Shown: positions 9,372 through 17,334 of the stretch, piece by piece
Layout: each line of letters begins with the position of its first letter
How positions within the stretch are numbered: position 1 is the stretch's first letter
Origin: Aliirhizobium smilacinae
GTDB lineage: Bacteria; Pseudomonadota; Alphaproteobacteria; Rhizobiales; Rhizobiaceae
DNA: 64,000 nt
NCBI RefSeq assembly: GCF_006335145.1
Contig: NZ_VDMN01000003.1
Coordinates: 558,001-622,000 of the forward strand
Direction of reading: 5' to 3'
The notes under the pieces: generated by a model
What the model saw: only the letters and a program-made list of their open reading frames with translations
What the model was told of the DNA's origin: nothing
Database searches by the model: none
Program-made: the position numbers and the translations under genes

Positions 9372-10157
9372 TCACAACCGTAAGGCTGTTTGGCGCCACT
9401 CGAGATAACCCGATATGGTCTTGTCGGCAATCGACTGCATGACGGATGCAGGTATTGCTGCCCACGGATCAGAACTTTCAGCGGACAGCGTTTCCTGTCC
9501 CTGCATTCGGTGCAGTCTCGCACCTGCATTGTCCAGTACATCCCAGACGTAGACGACCGTGACCTTGCCGTCGTCGGCGAGGGCCGAGAAATATCCCTTG
9601 AGTATATGCTCGGTGCTCGTATCGACCGATGGCCGGATCGTCAGCCCGCTCGAACGGGCCGCTGCCGCCAGCTGGCGGGAGAGAGGCGTGACCGCCTCGA
9701 CCGGAGCGCCGATGATCGGCAAGAAGCGAATGGTTCCGCCGTCATTGGCCTGTACAGACGGCAATGCTGCTTGATTTGCCGGGGAGGTGGCGGGTGCGCC
9801 GCCAGCGGAGGGCATCTGCACCAGGCTGCCCGAAGTTTGTCCCGCCCATTCCGGCGGTGGGCCTGAGGAGGACGGCGAGATGGTGTTGCCATTCTCCAAA
9901 GCCCGAGCCTGCGACTCCAGCGTGTTATTCGGTCCGCGCGAATAGGTTCTGGAAGCCGGAGGGGCAGGTCGAAACGGTGCGGGTTTATAGGTCCCGGCCA
10001 TCCTGTCGGTATCGTCCTGGGTGACGGTGCTGGAGGACCGCTCCATTCCGCCGCCGATATCGACCTGCGGGGTCAGGGCATCGGTGGTGTTGCAGGCGGA
10101 AAGTCCGAGCAAGAGAACGAGAGCCGCGATGACATGCCATCTTCCAGATCGCTGCAC
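9372..10157 (-). CDS. Predicted lipoprotein, function unknown
   Basis: This is a 261-aa predicted lipoprotein. The hydrophobic signal runs to LGLSAC, with the lipidated cysteine near residue 22. A low-complexity proline/serine-rich region follows, then a folded C-terminal half containing PIIGAPVEAVTPLSRQLAAA and ILKGYFSALADDGKVTVVYVWDVLD. I placed the start at a GTG (10157), because GGGAGG lies seven bases upstream and the signal peptide then begins normally; ATG at 10178 is the alternative. I do not recognise a named function. Location between prs and the M24-fold gene, all leftward, suggests co-transcription with the latter (81-base gap). Confidence 0.82.
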   Translation of the reverse strand: MQRSGRWHVIAALVLLLGLSACNTTDALTPQVDIGGGMERSSSTVTQDDTDRMAGTYKPAPFRPAPPASRTYSRGPNNTLESQARALENGNTISPSSSGPPPEWAGQTSGSLVQMPSAGGAPATSPANQAALPSVQANDGGTIRFLPIIGAPVEAVTPLSRQLAAAARSSGLTIRPSVDTSTEHILKGYFSALADDGKVTVVYVWDVLDNAGARLHRMQGQETLSAESSDPWAAIPASVMQSIADKTISGYLEWRQTALRL

Positions 10158-10237
10158 GCATCCACCTCCCGAACACATCACCTCATGTGAACTTAGAGGC
10201 GGCCTTTCGGACGTGTCAATTGCGACAGATATTGTGA

Positions 10238-11389
10238 TCAGCAAACGATCAGGTCGAGGCCGCGGCGTGAGAGCGGTTCCGGTGCGCCTTCGGTCGTCAA
10301 ATAGGTATGGCCAAGCGTCATCGCCGTGCCGCTGTCGGAATCCATGATGATCATGTGCACGAAGAGCGTCATGTCGGCCAGGATCTCCTGCGGGTTGCCG
10401 ACATGGAACATCTGCTGTTCCATCCAGGATGGCGAGAAACGGGCGCCGAGCGAGTAACCGCAGGCGTTCAGCCGGTGGCGTGACAGGCCGCGTTCATCGA
10501 GGATGCGCGCATGGGTGTCGAAGACATCGCCGAACGTATGGCCGGGACGAAGCACTTCCTCGATCGCCTGGATGGTTTCAAGACATGCCTTGTAAAGCTC
10601 GCGGTGTCGCAGCGACGGCTCACCGATCACGACCGTGCGCATCATCGCCGCGTGATAATGCGCTGAGGCGCCGGCCCATTCCAGTGTCAGCTGGTCACTG
10701 GACTCGAGCTTGCGCCGGCCGGCCTTGTAGCGGCAAAGAAGCGCGTCCTCGCCGGAGCCGATGATGAATTCATTGGCCGGGTAATCGCCGCCGCCGGAAA
10801 ATACCGCGCCCTGCATGGCCGCCAGAATATCGGCTTCGTCACCGCCTGCCCTGATCAGCGGAAGGGCGGCGTCGAGCGCATCGTCCGCCAGTTCGGCAGC
10901 GTGCCTTGCGTAAGCGATCTCAGCAGGGCTCTTGACCAGGCGCAGCCTGCCGACGAGATAGGAGCCGTCGATCAACTGGCCGAAGGTGGAGAGCTGGTTG
11001 TCGATGAGGCGGCCCACACGGCCGGTCATGCCGTGGGTATCGTATTCGATGCCGATCTTGGCGCCGAGCAGATCCATGTCGCTCAGCAAGTTCTTGAGAT
11101 CGAGTGTCGGATCGGCGTTTACCCGGTCTACCCAGATGACGATGTTTTCGATGATCGAGGTCTGGCGTGCCTGGCGCAGATCCGCCGAGCGGGTCAGCAG
11201 CGTCATCGAGCCATCAGCCTTGACGATCAGCGTCTGGAAGAAGCAGTAGCCGAACGTGTCGTAGCCGGTGAGCCAGTACATGCTCTCCTGGGCGAACAGC
11301 AGCATCGCATCAAGCTTCTGCTCCTGCATCTCGGCCAGAAGCCGGTTCAGGCGAGCGGAATATTCATCACGTTCGAATTGCAGGGCCAT
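10238..11389 (-). CDS. M24-fold (pita-bread) hydrolase, Xaa-Pro peptidase / ectoine hydrolase-like
   Basis: This 383-aa protein has a creatinase N-terminal domain (about residues 1-130) and a pita-bread catalytic domain (about 145-383). It resembles Xaa-Pro peptidases and the ectoine hydrolase/creatinase branch. Where true metallopeptidases carry an aspartate of the metal centre, this one reads LTLEWAGASAHYHAAMMRT, so it may be metal-free like creatinase. HRLNACGYSLGARF is the usual substrate-pocket segment. GGGAGG is well placed before the ATG at 11389, one base beyond the pgeF stop, which indicates an operon with translational coupling. The substrate cannot be decided from sequence. Confidence 0.85.
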   Translation of the reverse strand: MALQFERDEYSARLNRLLAEMQEQKLDAMLLFAQESMYWLTGYDTFGYCFFQTLIVKADGSMTLLTRSADLRQARQTSIIENIVIWVDRVNADPTLDLKNLLSDMDLLGAKIGIEYDTHGMTGRVGRLIDNQLSTFGQLIDGSYLVGRLRLVKSPAEIAYARHAAELADDALDAALPLIRAGGDEADILAAMQGAVFSGGGDYPANEFIIGSGEDALLCRYKAGRRKLESSDQLTLEWAGASAHYHAAMMRTVVIGEPSLRHRELYKACLETIQAIEEVLRPGHTFGDVFDTHARILDERGLSRHRLNACGYSLGARFSPSWMEQQMFHVGNPQEILADMTLFVHMIIMDSDSGTAMTLGHTYLTTEGAPEPLSRRGLDLIVC

Positions 11390-11390
11390 T

Positions 11391-12188
11391 TCAATCCTCC
11401 CGGATCGCGATTGCGGAAATCTGACGGCCGTAATCCGGCTCTTTCGCATGGGTCGTGCGCCGATAGGAGAAGAACCTCTCCGGATCGGGATAGGTGTCGA
11501 GGTCAAGGTTTTCGGCGCGCACACCGGCTTCGGTGAGGCGCCTGACCGTCAATGACGGAAGGTCGAACATCGCGTGACCGGGCTTGTCCGAGGCTGAGAA
11601 GAAAACCTCGTAAGACGGATCGACGGCTTTGAAATTGGCAACGAATTCGGGTCCGACCTCATAACTTTCCGGACCGATCGACGGGCCAAGTACGGCGGTG
11701 ATCCTCGAACGGTCAGCGCCGAGTGACACCATGGCTTCGACGGTGTTTTCGAGCACGCCGTGGAGCGCGCCTTTCCATCCCGCATGGGCGGCACCGATCA
11801 CGCCCGCCTCGGCATCGGCAAAGAGGATCGGGCCGCAATCGGCGGACAGAACCCCAAGCACGATGCCAGGCACATTGGTCACCATCGCATCGGCCTTCGG
11901 CCGCTCGCTTGCCGCGGATTGTTCATCAACGACGATGACATCAGGCGAATGGATCTGGTGGAGGGTCGCCAGTCTGTCGAGCGGCAGGTCAAACCATGCC
12001 GCGACGCGGGCGCGATTTTCGATCACCCTGTCCCTGTCGTCATCAGAGCCTATGCCAACATTCAAGCCTGCATAGATTCCTTCGGAAACGCCGCCAGTTC
12101 TGGTGAAAAAGCCGTGCCGGATGCGTGCACCTGCCCGTTCGCGCAGCAATGTGCTTTCGATCGGCAGCGGCAGGTCGTTTTTCGGCAT
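11391..12188 (-). CDS. pgeF: Peptidoglycan editing factor PgeF (YfiH family)
   Basis: This is a member of the YfiH/PgeF family, formerly called polyphenol oxidase or laccase-like. It is known to remove wrongly incorporated amino acids from peptidoglycan precursors. The 265-aa length is normal. Family motifs are HGFFTRTGGVSEGIYAGLNVG, LHQIHSPDV, the metal-site segment LSADCGPILFAD, and AAHAGWKGALHGVLENTVEAM, with the Cys and two His of the zinc site visible. It sits in a leftward run downstream of lgt and the methyltransferase gene. Confidence 0.93.
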   Translation of the reverse strand: MPKNDLPLPIESTLLRERAGARIRHGFFTRTGGVSEGIYAGLNVGIGSDDDRDRVIENRARVAAWFDLPLDRLATLHQIHSPDVIVVDEQSAASERPKADAMVTNVPGIVLGVLSADCGPILFADAEAGVIGAAHAGWKGALHGVLENTVEAMVSLGADRSRITAVLGPSIGPESYEVGPEFVANFKAVDPSYEVFFSASDKPGHAMFDLPSLTVRRLTEAGVRAENLDLDTYPDPERFFSYRRTTHAKEPDYGRQISAIAIRED

Positions 12189-12296
12189 GTGCGTTTATCC
12201 TGTTGATTTTACGAGGTAATGCACACGAACGCGTCTGCTTCTGCCGACGAGAGTGGCGCAGAAACCGCCAACCTGTCAATGCAGTTCGGGCAAGGA

Positions 12297-13409
12297 TCAG
12301 TCGATTGCACGGAACGGCATGAGCTTCACCGCCGGGCTCGAAACGGCGATGACCTTGAACAGTTCGCCCATCTTGCCTGCGCCTTCTCCGGCCAGCCTGT
12401 CGACGGCTGCCGCGATGAGGCGCTGTTCGGGCGGGTCCTTGTCGCGGGCGAGAGCCGTGGCGCGTTCGGCCAGGCCAAGCCCGTAAAGAAACTCACCCTG
12501 ACGCAATCCTCCATTCAGATGAACGCCGCTTGCCACGGCAACCTTGGCAAGATCCTCGAAATCGACGTGACTGGTTAGGTCTGCTTCACCCGGATGGGCG
12601 AATGGCGGATCGAAGTCATGGTTCATCACGGCTTGCAGCGTGTCCCCGAAGCCGGTCACCATGTGGCCGTAGTCGATAACGAGGGCAGTGCCGCCTTGTT
12701 GCAGCAGGCGCTCGCAAAGGGTCTGCATCACGGCCTGACGTGCGGGCGCCACTTCGAAGATGGTGCCATCCGGAACGGCGCTGGTGTGCGGAGGCAGTAG
12801 CGCCGGATCGACGGTTGCAACGCCCGCCGCAAAGGCGAGTTCGTCATCGATACCCAGACCGATCAGGCGCTCGCGAAAGCCCGTCGCTGTCTTGATAAAC
12901 TGGCGGATCGGAATGGCGTCGAAAAGCTCGTTCGCGACGATCAGGCAGAAGCCGTCGGGGATTTCTTCAAAACTGTCGTGCCAGCTGATCTTGGTCGAAT
13001 AGGCTTCGAGCGTCACCCGCTGGACACCGCGAAGGCGTTCGCTGGTTTCGACGAGATGTACGGTCATCTGATCGAACAAAGCAGGCGCTATACGTCTGAT
13101 CACACGCAGCATGTCGGCCATCATCGTGCCGCGACCCGGCCCGATCTCGACGAGACGAATTTCGCCGGGCGTACCGTGCTGCTGCCAGGCATGCACCATG
13201 AAGATGCCGACCATTTCGCCAAACAACTGGCTGATCTCGGGGGCGGTTATGAAGTCCCCGTGGCGGCCGAACGGCTCGCGTGTGCGGTAATAGCCGTATT
13301 CCGGATCGGCGAGGCAGAGCGCGAAATAATCCGTGACGCTGATTGGTCCGTTGGTGCGGATCAGGTTCTTTATCTTGTCGGCCAGGGGAGTATTTGCGGG
13401 CGTGCTCAT
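12297..13409 (-). CDS. Class I SAM-dependent methyltransferase, NDUFAF7/MidA family (COG1565)
   Basis: This 370-aa protein belongs to the NDUFAF7/MidA family. The mitochondrial member methylates an arginine of a complex I subunit; the bacterial role is assumed to be similar but unproven. Visible features are the N-terminal ISVTDYFALCLADPEYGYY and GDFITAPEISQLFGE, and the SAM-binding loop LVEIGPGRGTMMADMLR. Also present are HLVETSERLRGVQ and IVANELFDAIPIRQF. It starts 14 bases after the lgt stop, so the two are almost certainly one transcript. Confidence 0.92.
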   Translation of the reverse strand: MSTPANTPLADKIKNLIRTNGPISVTDYFALCLADPEYGYYRTREPFGRHGDFITAPEISQLFGEMVGIFMVHAWQQHGTPGEIRLVEIGPGRGTMMADMLRVIRRIAPALFDQMTVHLVETSERLRGVQRVTLEAYSTKISWHDSFEEIPDGFCLIVANELFDAIPIRQFIKTATGFRERLIGLGIDDELAFAAGVATVDPALLPPHTSAVPDGTIFEVAPARQAVMQTLCERLLQQGGTALVIDYGHMVTGFGDTLQAVMNHDFDPPFAHPGEADLTSHVDFEDLAKVAVASGVHLNGGLRQGEFLYGLGLAERATALARDKDPPEQRLIAAAVDRLAGEGAGKMGELFKVIAVSSPAVKLMPFRAID

Positions 13410-13423
13410 GATGGGCGTGTCCT

Positions 13424-14275
13424 TCAGGCCTCGGCCGTACGGGAGGCAGCGAGTGCGCGCAGGGCAGCCCAGAGACCGATCAGCACCATCGGCGTCGATA
13501 GAACCATGCCCATGGTCAGCCAGTTCGTTCCGAGAAGATAACCCAACTGTGCATCCGGCTCACGGAAAAACTCGACGAAGATGCGTGAAAAGCCGTAACC
13601 GATGACGAAGACGCCTGCCACGAGGCCTGGCTTCTTCAAGGCCTTGATGCCGAAGATCAGGGCGGCGAGCAGCAGAAGAAGGACGATGCCTTCCAGGCCG
13701 GCTTCGTAAAGCTGGCTCGGATGACGTGCGAACGGGCCGCCGGTTGGGAAAACGATCGCCCAAGGCGCGGCGCTCAGCCGCCCCCAGAGTTCGCCATTGA
13801 TGAAGTTGGCGATACGTCCGAACAACAGACCGAGCGGCACGACGGCTGCGATGATATCGAACATGCTCCAGACGGGAATGGCGTTCTTGCGCGCAAACAG
13901 GATCATCGCGACGATGGCGCCGAGAAGGCCGCCATGGAAGGACATGCCGCCGTTCCAGATCTGGATGATGCGGATCGGGTTCTCGATCATCACCGAGAAG
14001 TCATAGAAGAGGACGTAACCGGTGCGGCCGCCGACCACGATGCCGACGGCGATCCAGACCAGAAAATCGTCGAGATGAACTTTCGTCATCGGTGCCGCGT
14101 CGCCCTTCCAGAGCGTCGGCCTATCGACCAGCTTGCGGGCATAAAACCACCCGATCAGAATGCCCGCCACATAGGCGAGGCCGTACCAATGAACGGCAAG
14201 AGGCCCGATGGAAAAGGCCACCGGATCGATATTTGGAAACGGCAGAATGGCAAGAAGATTCAATGTTTCGTACAA
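13424..14275 (-). CDS. lgt: Prolipoprotein diacylglyceryl transferase
   Basis: This inner-membrane enzyme transfers diacylglycerol from phosphatidylglycerol to the lipobox cysteine of prolipoproteins, the first step of lipoprotein maturation. It has seven predicted helices and the signature [25 protein letters not shown] and [12 protein letters not shown] are also present. I set the start at a TTG (14275), with GGGAA upstream, because that gives 283 aa and a normal N-terminus ([22 protein letters not shown]); ATG codons at 14311 or 14350 would add an atypical basic leader. It heads the leftward run of methyltransferase, pgeF and M24-fold genes. The window encodes at least two likely lipoprotein substrates. 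Confidence 0.93.
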   Translation of the reverse strand: MYETLNLLAILPFPNIDPVAFSIGPLAVHWYGLAYVAGILIGWFYARKLVDRPTLWKGDAAPMTKVHLDDFLVWIAVGIVVGGRTGYVLFYDFSVMIENPIRIIQIWNGGMSFHGGLLGAIVAMILFARKNAIPVWSMFDIIAAVVPLGLLFGRIANFINGELWGRLSAAPWAIVFPTGGPFARHPSQLYEAGLEGIVLLLLLAALIFGIKALKKPGLVAGVFVIGYGFSRIFVEFFREPDAQLGYLLGTNWLTMGMVLSTPMVLIGLWAALRALAASRTAEA

Positions 14276-14464
14276 TGTTTGTTCCCGGCGTGACCGACTT
14301 GGGCGGACCATGGCCTTACCAAAAGTGGCGGTCAAGCTGGAATCGCACAACCGGTTACCACAACAGTGGATGGCGCTTGCAACGGACAGCCGCTAGCCCT
14401 ACTTCCATTGTCATGGACAAAAGATATGCCGGGGCATTTCCGCCGGCTTCAAGGAGATGACGAC

Positions 14465-14725
14465 ATGTCGACCGGAACCAACCGCATTTTTGACGATTTC
14501 GCGAAGCTGATGACGGATGCCGCAGGCGCAGCCCAAGGCGTGCGCAAGGAAATGGAAACGGCTTTCCATGCCCAGGCCGACCGTTTCCTCAACAGCATGG
14601 ATATTGTGAAGCGCGAGGAATTCGAGGCTGTCCGCGAGATGGCGGCACGCGCCCGTGACGAAAACGATGCGTTGAAGGCGCGCATCGAAGCTCTCGAAGC
14701 AAAGCTGTCGGCACAGCAGGGCTGA
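14465..14725 (+). CDS. UbiK/BMFP-domain accessory factor
   Basis: This 86-aa protein belongs to the YqiC/UbiK (BMFP) family, small helical proteins that form coiled-coil trimers and bind membranes. UbiK assists aerobic ubiquinone synthesis in enterobacteria. An amphipathic N-terminal half (NRIFDDFAKLMTDAAGAA) is followed by a coiled coil, roughly residues 50-83, with a clear heptad pattern (FEAVREMAARARDENDALKARIEALEAKL, in two parts). AAGGAG precedes the ATG at 14465. It is divergent from lgt. The family assignment is good; the ubiquinone role is inferred. Confidence 0.85.
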   Translation: MSTGTNRIFDDFAKLMTDAAGAAQGVRKEMETAFHAQADRFLNSMDIVKREEFEAVREMAARARDENDALKARIEALEAKLSAQQG

Positions 14726-14753
14726 TCGCGAACTCTCTCGATCATCCAGAATC

Positions 14754-14787
14754 AATCGGCCTCCCATGTCCGCATGGGAGGCCGATT
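14754..14787 (+). terminator. Long perfect hairpin after the UbiK-like gene
   Basis: A 15-pair perfect stem with a TCCG loop begins 28 bases after the UbiK-like stop. No T-run follows on either strand. It may be a terminator, an mRNA 3'-end stabiliser or a protein-binding palindrome. Confidence 0.55.
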
Positions 14788-15168
14788 CGTATCTGCCGTT
14801 AACCTTTGTGTGCCGCCTTGGAGCAATGTCCCCTGGCGGTGAAGTGTAGTTCTCCTCAAAAAAGTCTGGCCTGTGGACACTTCCGAAAAAGGTAAGCGAC
14901 AGAGTCAGTTACTCATCTCCGCTGACCTCCGGCACGAACCGTTCCGCCCGTAACCCACCGAAATAATGGGGGGAGGGGCTGGAAGCTCGAAGTGGTCTAG
15001 CTACACTGATTTTAAATGATGATTCGAAACGGGCTGGTAAGCTCCAGGCAGGGTTAGAGCGTTAATCTGGCGGCGCCGTAAGATCATCGGGAGTGTTGTT
15101 TCCGGTTAACTGTTCGCGTGTTGGCGTTTTTCGCAACTCCGCATTCATTCCGGTCTAAAAGGTGCCGC
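14788..15168. other. Intergenic region upstream of the YbjN-like gene
   Basis: I see no coding potential, tRNA or strong hairpin in these 381 bases. A promoter for the rightward ybjN-like/proC/csaA-like run must lie here, but no box stands out. A sequence resembling GGGGAGGGG near 14970 is the only compositional oddity. Confidence 0.4.
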
Positions 15169-15669
15169 ATGAGCCTCATGGAATTGGAAATTGAACGTCA
15201 ATCGAATCCGGTCGACATGATCGAATTCGTTGCTGCGTCCAACGACTGGACGTTCGAACGATCCGGCGAAGACGAAATCGCAATGACCGTCGAAGGTCGC
15301 TGGACCGACTACCACGTTTCCTTCTCCTGGATGGAGGATTTCGAGGCGCTGCATCTGGCCTGCGCGTTCGATCTCAAGATCCCGGACATCCGCATGAACG
15401 AGATCCTTCGCCTGCTGTCGCATGTGAATGGTCAGACGCTGATGGGCCATTTCGACCTGTGGCGTCAGGAGGACGTGATCATCTTCCGCCAGTCGCTGCT
15501 GCTCGCCGGTGGCGCAGAGCCGACCAACCAGCAAGTGGAAGTGCTGCTTTCCAGCGCGCTCGATGCCTGCGAGAGCTATTATCAGGCATTCCAGTTCGTT
15601 GTCTGGTCGGGCATGGAAGCCAAGGCGGCCATGGATGCCGTCCTGTTCGAAACCGTAGGCGAGTGCTGA
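15169..15669 (+). CDS. YbjN-domain protein
   Basis: This 166-aa protein belongs to the YbjN/DUF1790 family, small tetratricopeptide-secretion-chaperone-like folds of uncertain role. Typical text is EFVAASNDWTFERSGEDEIAMTVEG at the N-terminus and ILRLLSHVNGQTLMGHFDLW in the middle. I chose the internal ATG at 15169 because the upstream 17 codons do not look like family sequence. It stops two bases before proC, so the two genes are co-transcribed. In E. coli, YbjN affects stress tolerance and motility; no function is claimed here. Confidence 0.85.
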   Translation: MSLMELEIERQSNPVDMIEFVAASNDWTFERSGEDEIAMTVEGRWTDYHVSFSWMEDFEALHLACAFDLKIPDIRMNEILRLLSHVNGQTLMGHFDLWRQEDVIIFRQSLLLAGGAEPTNQQVEVLLSSALDACESYYQAFQFVVWSGMEAKAAMDAVLFETVGEC

Positions 15670-15671
15670 TA

Positions 15672-16487
15672 ATGACTTCTGGCAGTGGATCGATCGTGCT
15701 TGTCGGTGCCGGCAATATGGGCGGCGCAATGCTGTCCGGCTGGCTGGACAAGGGCGTTTCCGGCGATCGGATCACGGTCGTCGATCCTTCTCCATCCGAC
15801 AGGATGAAGGCGAAGATCGTCGAAGCCGGGGCGCGCCATGTGACGGCGGTGCCGGAAGGTTTCAAGGCCGATATTCTGTTCCTTGCGGTCAAGCCGCAGA
15901 TGATGGACGTGGTCCTGCCGCCTTTGAGGCCGGTCGTCGGCGATCAGACGGTTATTGTCTCCGTCGCGGCAGGCAAGACGCTCGTCTATCTCAAAAGCCA
16001 TCTCGATGACGCCGCCATGGTTCGCGCCATGCCGAATACGCCGGCGATGATCGGTCGCGGTGTTACGGGTGCTTTCGCCAATGCGCGTGTCAGCGATGTG
16101 CAGCGTGAGGCGGTCGATGCTCTTCTGCGGGTCAGCGGCCCTGTCGAGTGGGTCGCAACCGAATCCGATATCGACGCGGTTACGGCCGTTTCCGGCAGTG
16201 GACCGGCCTATGTGTTCTATCTCGTCGAGTGCATGGCAGAGGCAGGCCGCAAGCTGGGCCTGCCGGCGGACCTCGCCATGCGGCTCGCGCGGGAAACCGT
16301 CTCGGGGGCTGGTGAGTTGTTGAACCAGTCCCCGGAGGACGCGTCGCAGCTTCGCAAGAACGTGACTTCGCCCGGCGGCACGACCGCTGCCGCTCTCTCG
16401 GTGCTGATGGCGGATGACGGCATCCAGCCGATCTTCGACAAGGCGATTGCCGCGGCTCGTACTCGGGCCGAAGAACTGGGTAACTGA
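15672..16487 (+). CDS. proC: Pyrroline-5-carboxylate reductase
   Basis: This enzyme reduces 1-pyrroline-5-carboxylate to proline with NAD(P)H, the last step of proline synthesis. The protein is 271 aa, the usual size. The Rossmann motif is VLVGAGNMGGAML near the N-terminus. VKPQMMDVVL, RAMPNTPAMIGRG and the family signature region (GAGELLNQSPEDASQLRKNVTSPGGTT, in parts) are present. The ATG at 15672 is two bases past the YbjN-like stop. The csaA-like gene follows six bases after its stop, so a three-gene operon is likely. Confidence 0.96.
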   Translation: MTSGSGSIVLVGAGNMGGAMLSGWLDKGVSGDRITVVDPSPSDRMKAKIVEAGARHVTAVPEGFKADILFLAVKPQMMDVVLPPLRPVVGDQTVIVSVAAGKTLVYLKSHLDDAAMVRAMPNTPAMIGRGVTGAFANARVSDVQREAVDALLRVSGPVEWVATESDIDAVTAVSGSGPAYVFYLVECMAEAGRKLGLPADLAMRLARETVSGAGELLNQSPEDASQLRKNVTSPGGTTAAALSVLMADDGIQPIFDKAIAAARTRAEELGN

Positions 16488-16493
16488 TCTATT

Positions 16494-16835
16494 ATGACGG
16501 ACGAAATCACTTACGGCGACTTCGAGAAGGTCGATATCCGGGTTGGGACGATCGTCGAGGCGGAGCCGTTTCCCGAAGCGCGCAAACCGGCCTTCAAGCT
16601 GAAGATCGATTTCGGTCCCGAGATCGGGATCAAAAAGTCGTCGGCGCAGATCACTGTGCACTATACGCTGGAATCACTGATCGGCCGTCAGGTGCTGGGC
16701 GTCGTGAATTTTCCGCCGCGCCAGATCGGCCCGGTGCGGTCAGAGGTACTCACGCTCGGTTTCGAGGACGAAAACGGTGCGATCGTGCTGGCCTCGGTGG
16801 AACAGGGCGTTCCGAACGGGCGGAAGATGATGTGA
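16494..16835 (+). CDS. CsaA-type tRNA-binding protein
   Basis: This 113-aa protein is a single OB-fold tRNA-binding domain, as in CsaA. It resembles the anticodon-arm-binding domain found at the end of some methionyl- and phenylalanyl-tRNA synthetases. The segments [30 protein letters not shown] and [30 protein letters not shown] (in parts) define the fold. CsaA has been described as having export-chaperone activity in Bacillus; here tRNA binding is the safer call. It is the last gene of the proC run. Confidence 0.88.
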   Translation: MTDEITYGDFEKVDIRVGTIVEAEPFPEARKPAFKLKIDFGPEIGIKKSSAQITVHYTLESLIGRQVLGVVNFPPRQIGPVRSEVLTLGFEDENGAIVLASVEQGVPNGRKMM

Positions 16836-16854
16836 TCGGCTTGCGGGGTTTCGG

Positions 16855-17324
16855 TTATGTTTCCGCTCGAGCTGGAACACGGCGCATTTGAAACCCGGTC
16901 TTCGACTGTTCGAAACCTGCACCGAGATAAAAGTCCAATGTTTCACGTCGCTTCGAACCGGTCATGAGCATGACCTTGTAGCAGCCTGCCTTCCATGCGG
17001 CTTCAGCTGCGTATAGCAGGACCTGCCTGCCAAAGCCCCGATTTCGATATTCGCGGTGCGTAACAACATACTCGATCAAACCATACGGTGTCCCGCCGTG
17101 CGTGAGGTTGGGGACAACGACTAGCGTGCATGATGTCGCCAAGGCGTCGCCTGCCTGTCCGACTATGATCATGCTTCCGTATAGGCTCGGAACCGTTCAA
17201 ATACGTCCTGCGCCAATTCAAGGTGAGGCTTTTCGTCCCCTTCGGCCAAATGTTGGTACAGTTCCATAAGCGCGGGTAGGTCGCGCTAATGAGCTTGTCG
17301 GATATCCAAAGACGTTGCGCTCAT
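16855..17324 (-). pseudogene. Broken GNAT acetyltransferase gene (in-frame stop plus frameshift)
   Basis: A complete GNAT-type reading frame can be followed from the ATG at 17324 to the stop at 16855, but with two lesions. Codon 13 is TAG (17286-17288). Near 17172 one base is missing, because frame 0 ends at TGA (17169-17171) while the remaining protein continues in another frame as MIIVGQAGDALATS. Frame 0 before the break reads DLPALMELYQHLAEGDE, a normal GNAT N-terminus. The 105-aa remainder keeps the acetyl-CoA loop RNRGFGRQVL and the C-terminal LDFYLGAGFE. The intact gene would encode about 155 aa. The lesions look recent since similarity is otherwise good; sequencing error is possible for either one. 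Confidence 0.75.
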
Positions 17325-17334
17325 GGTCCGCCCT

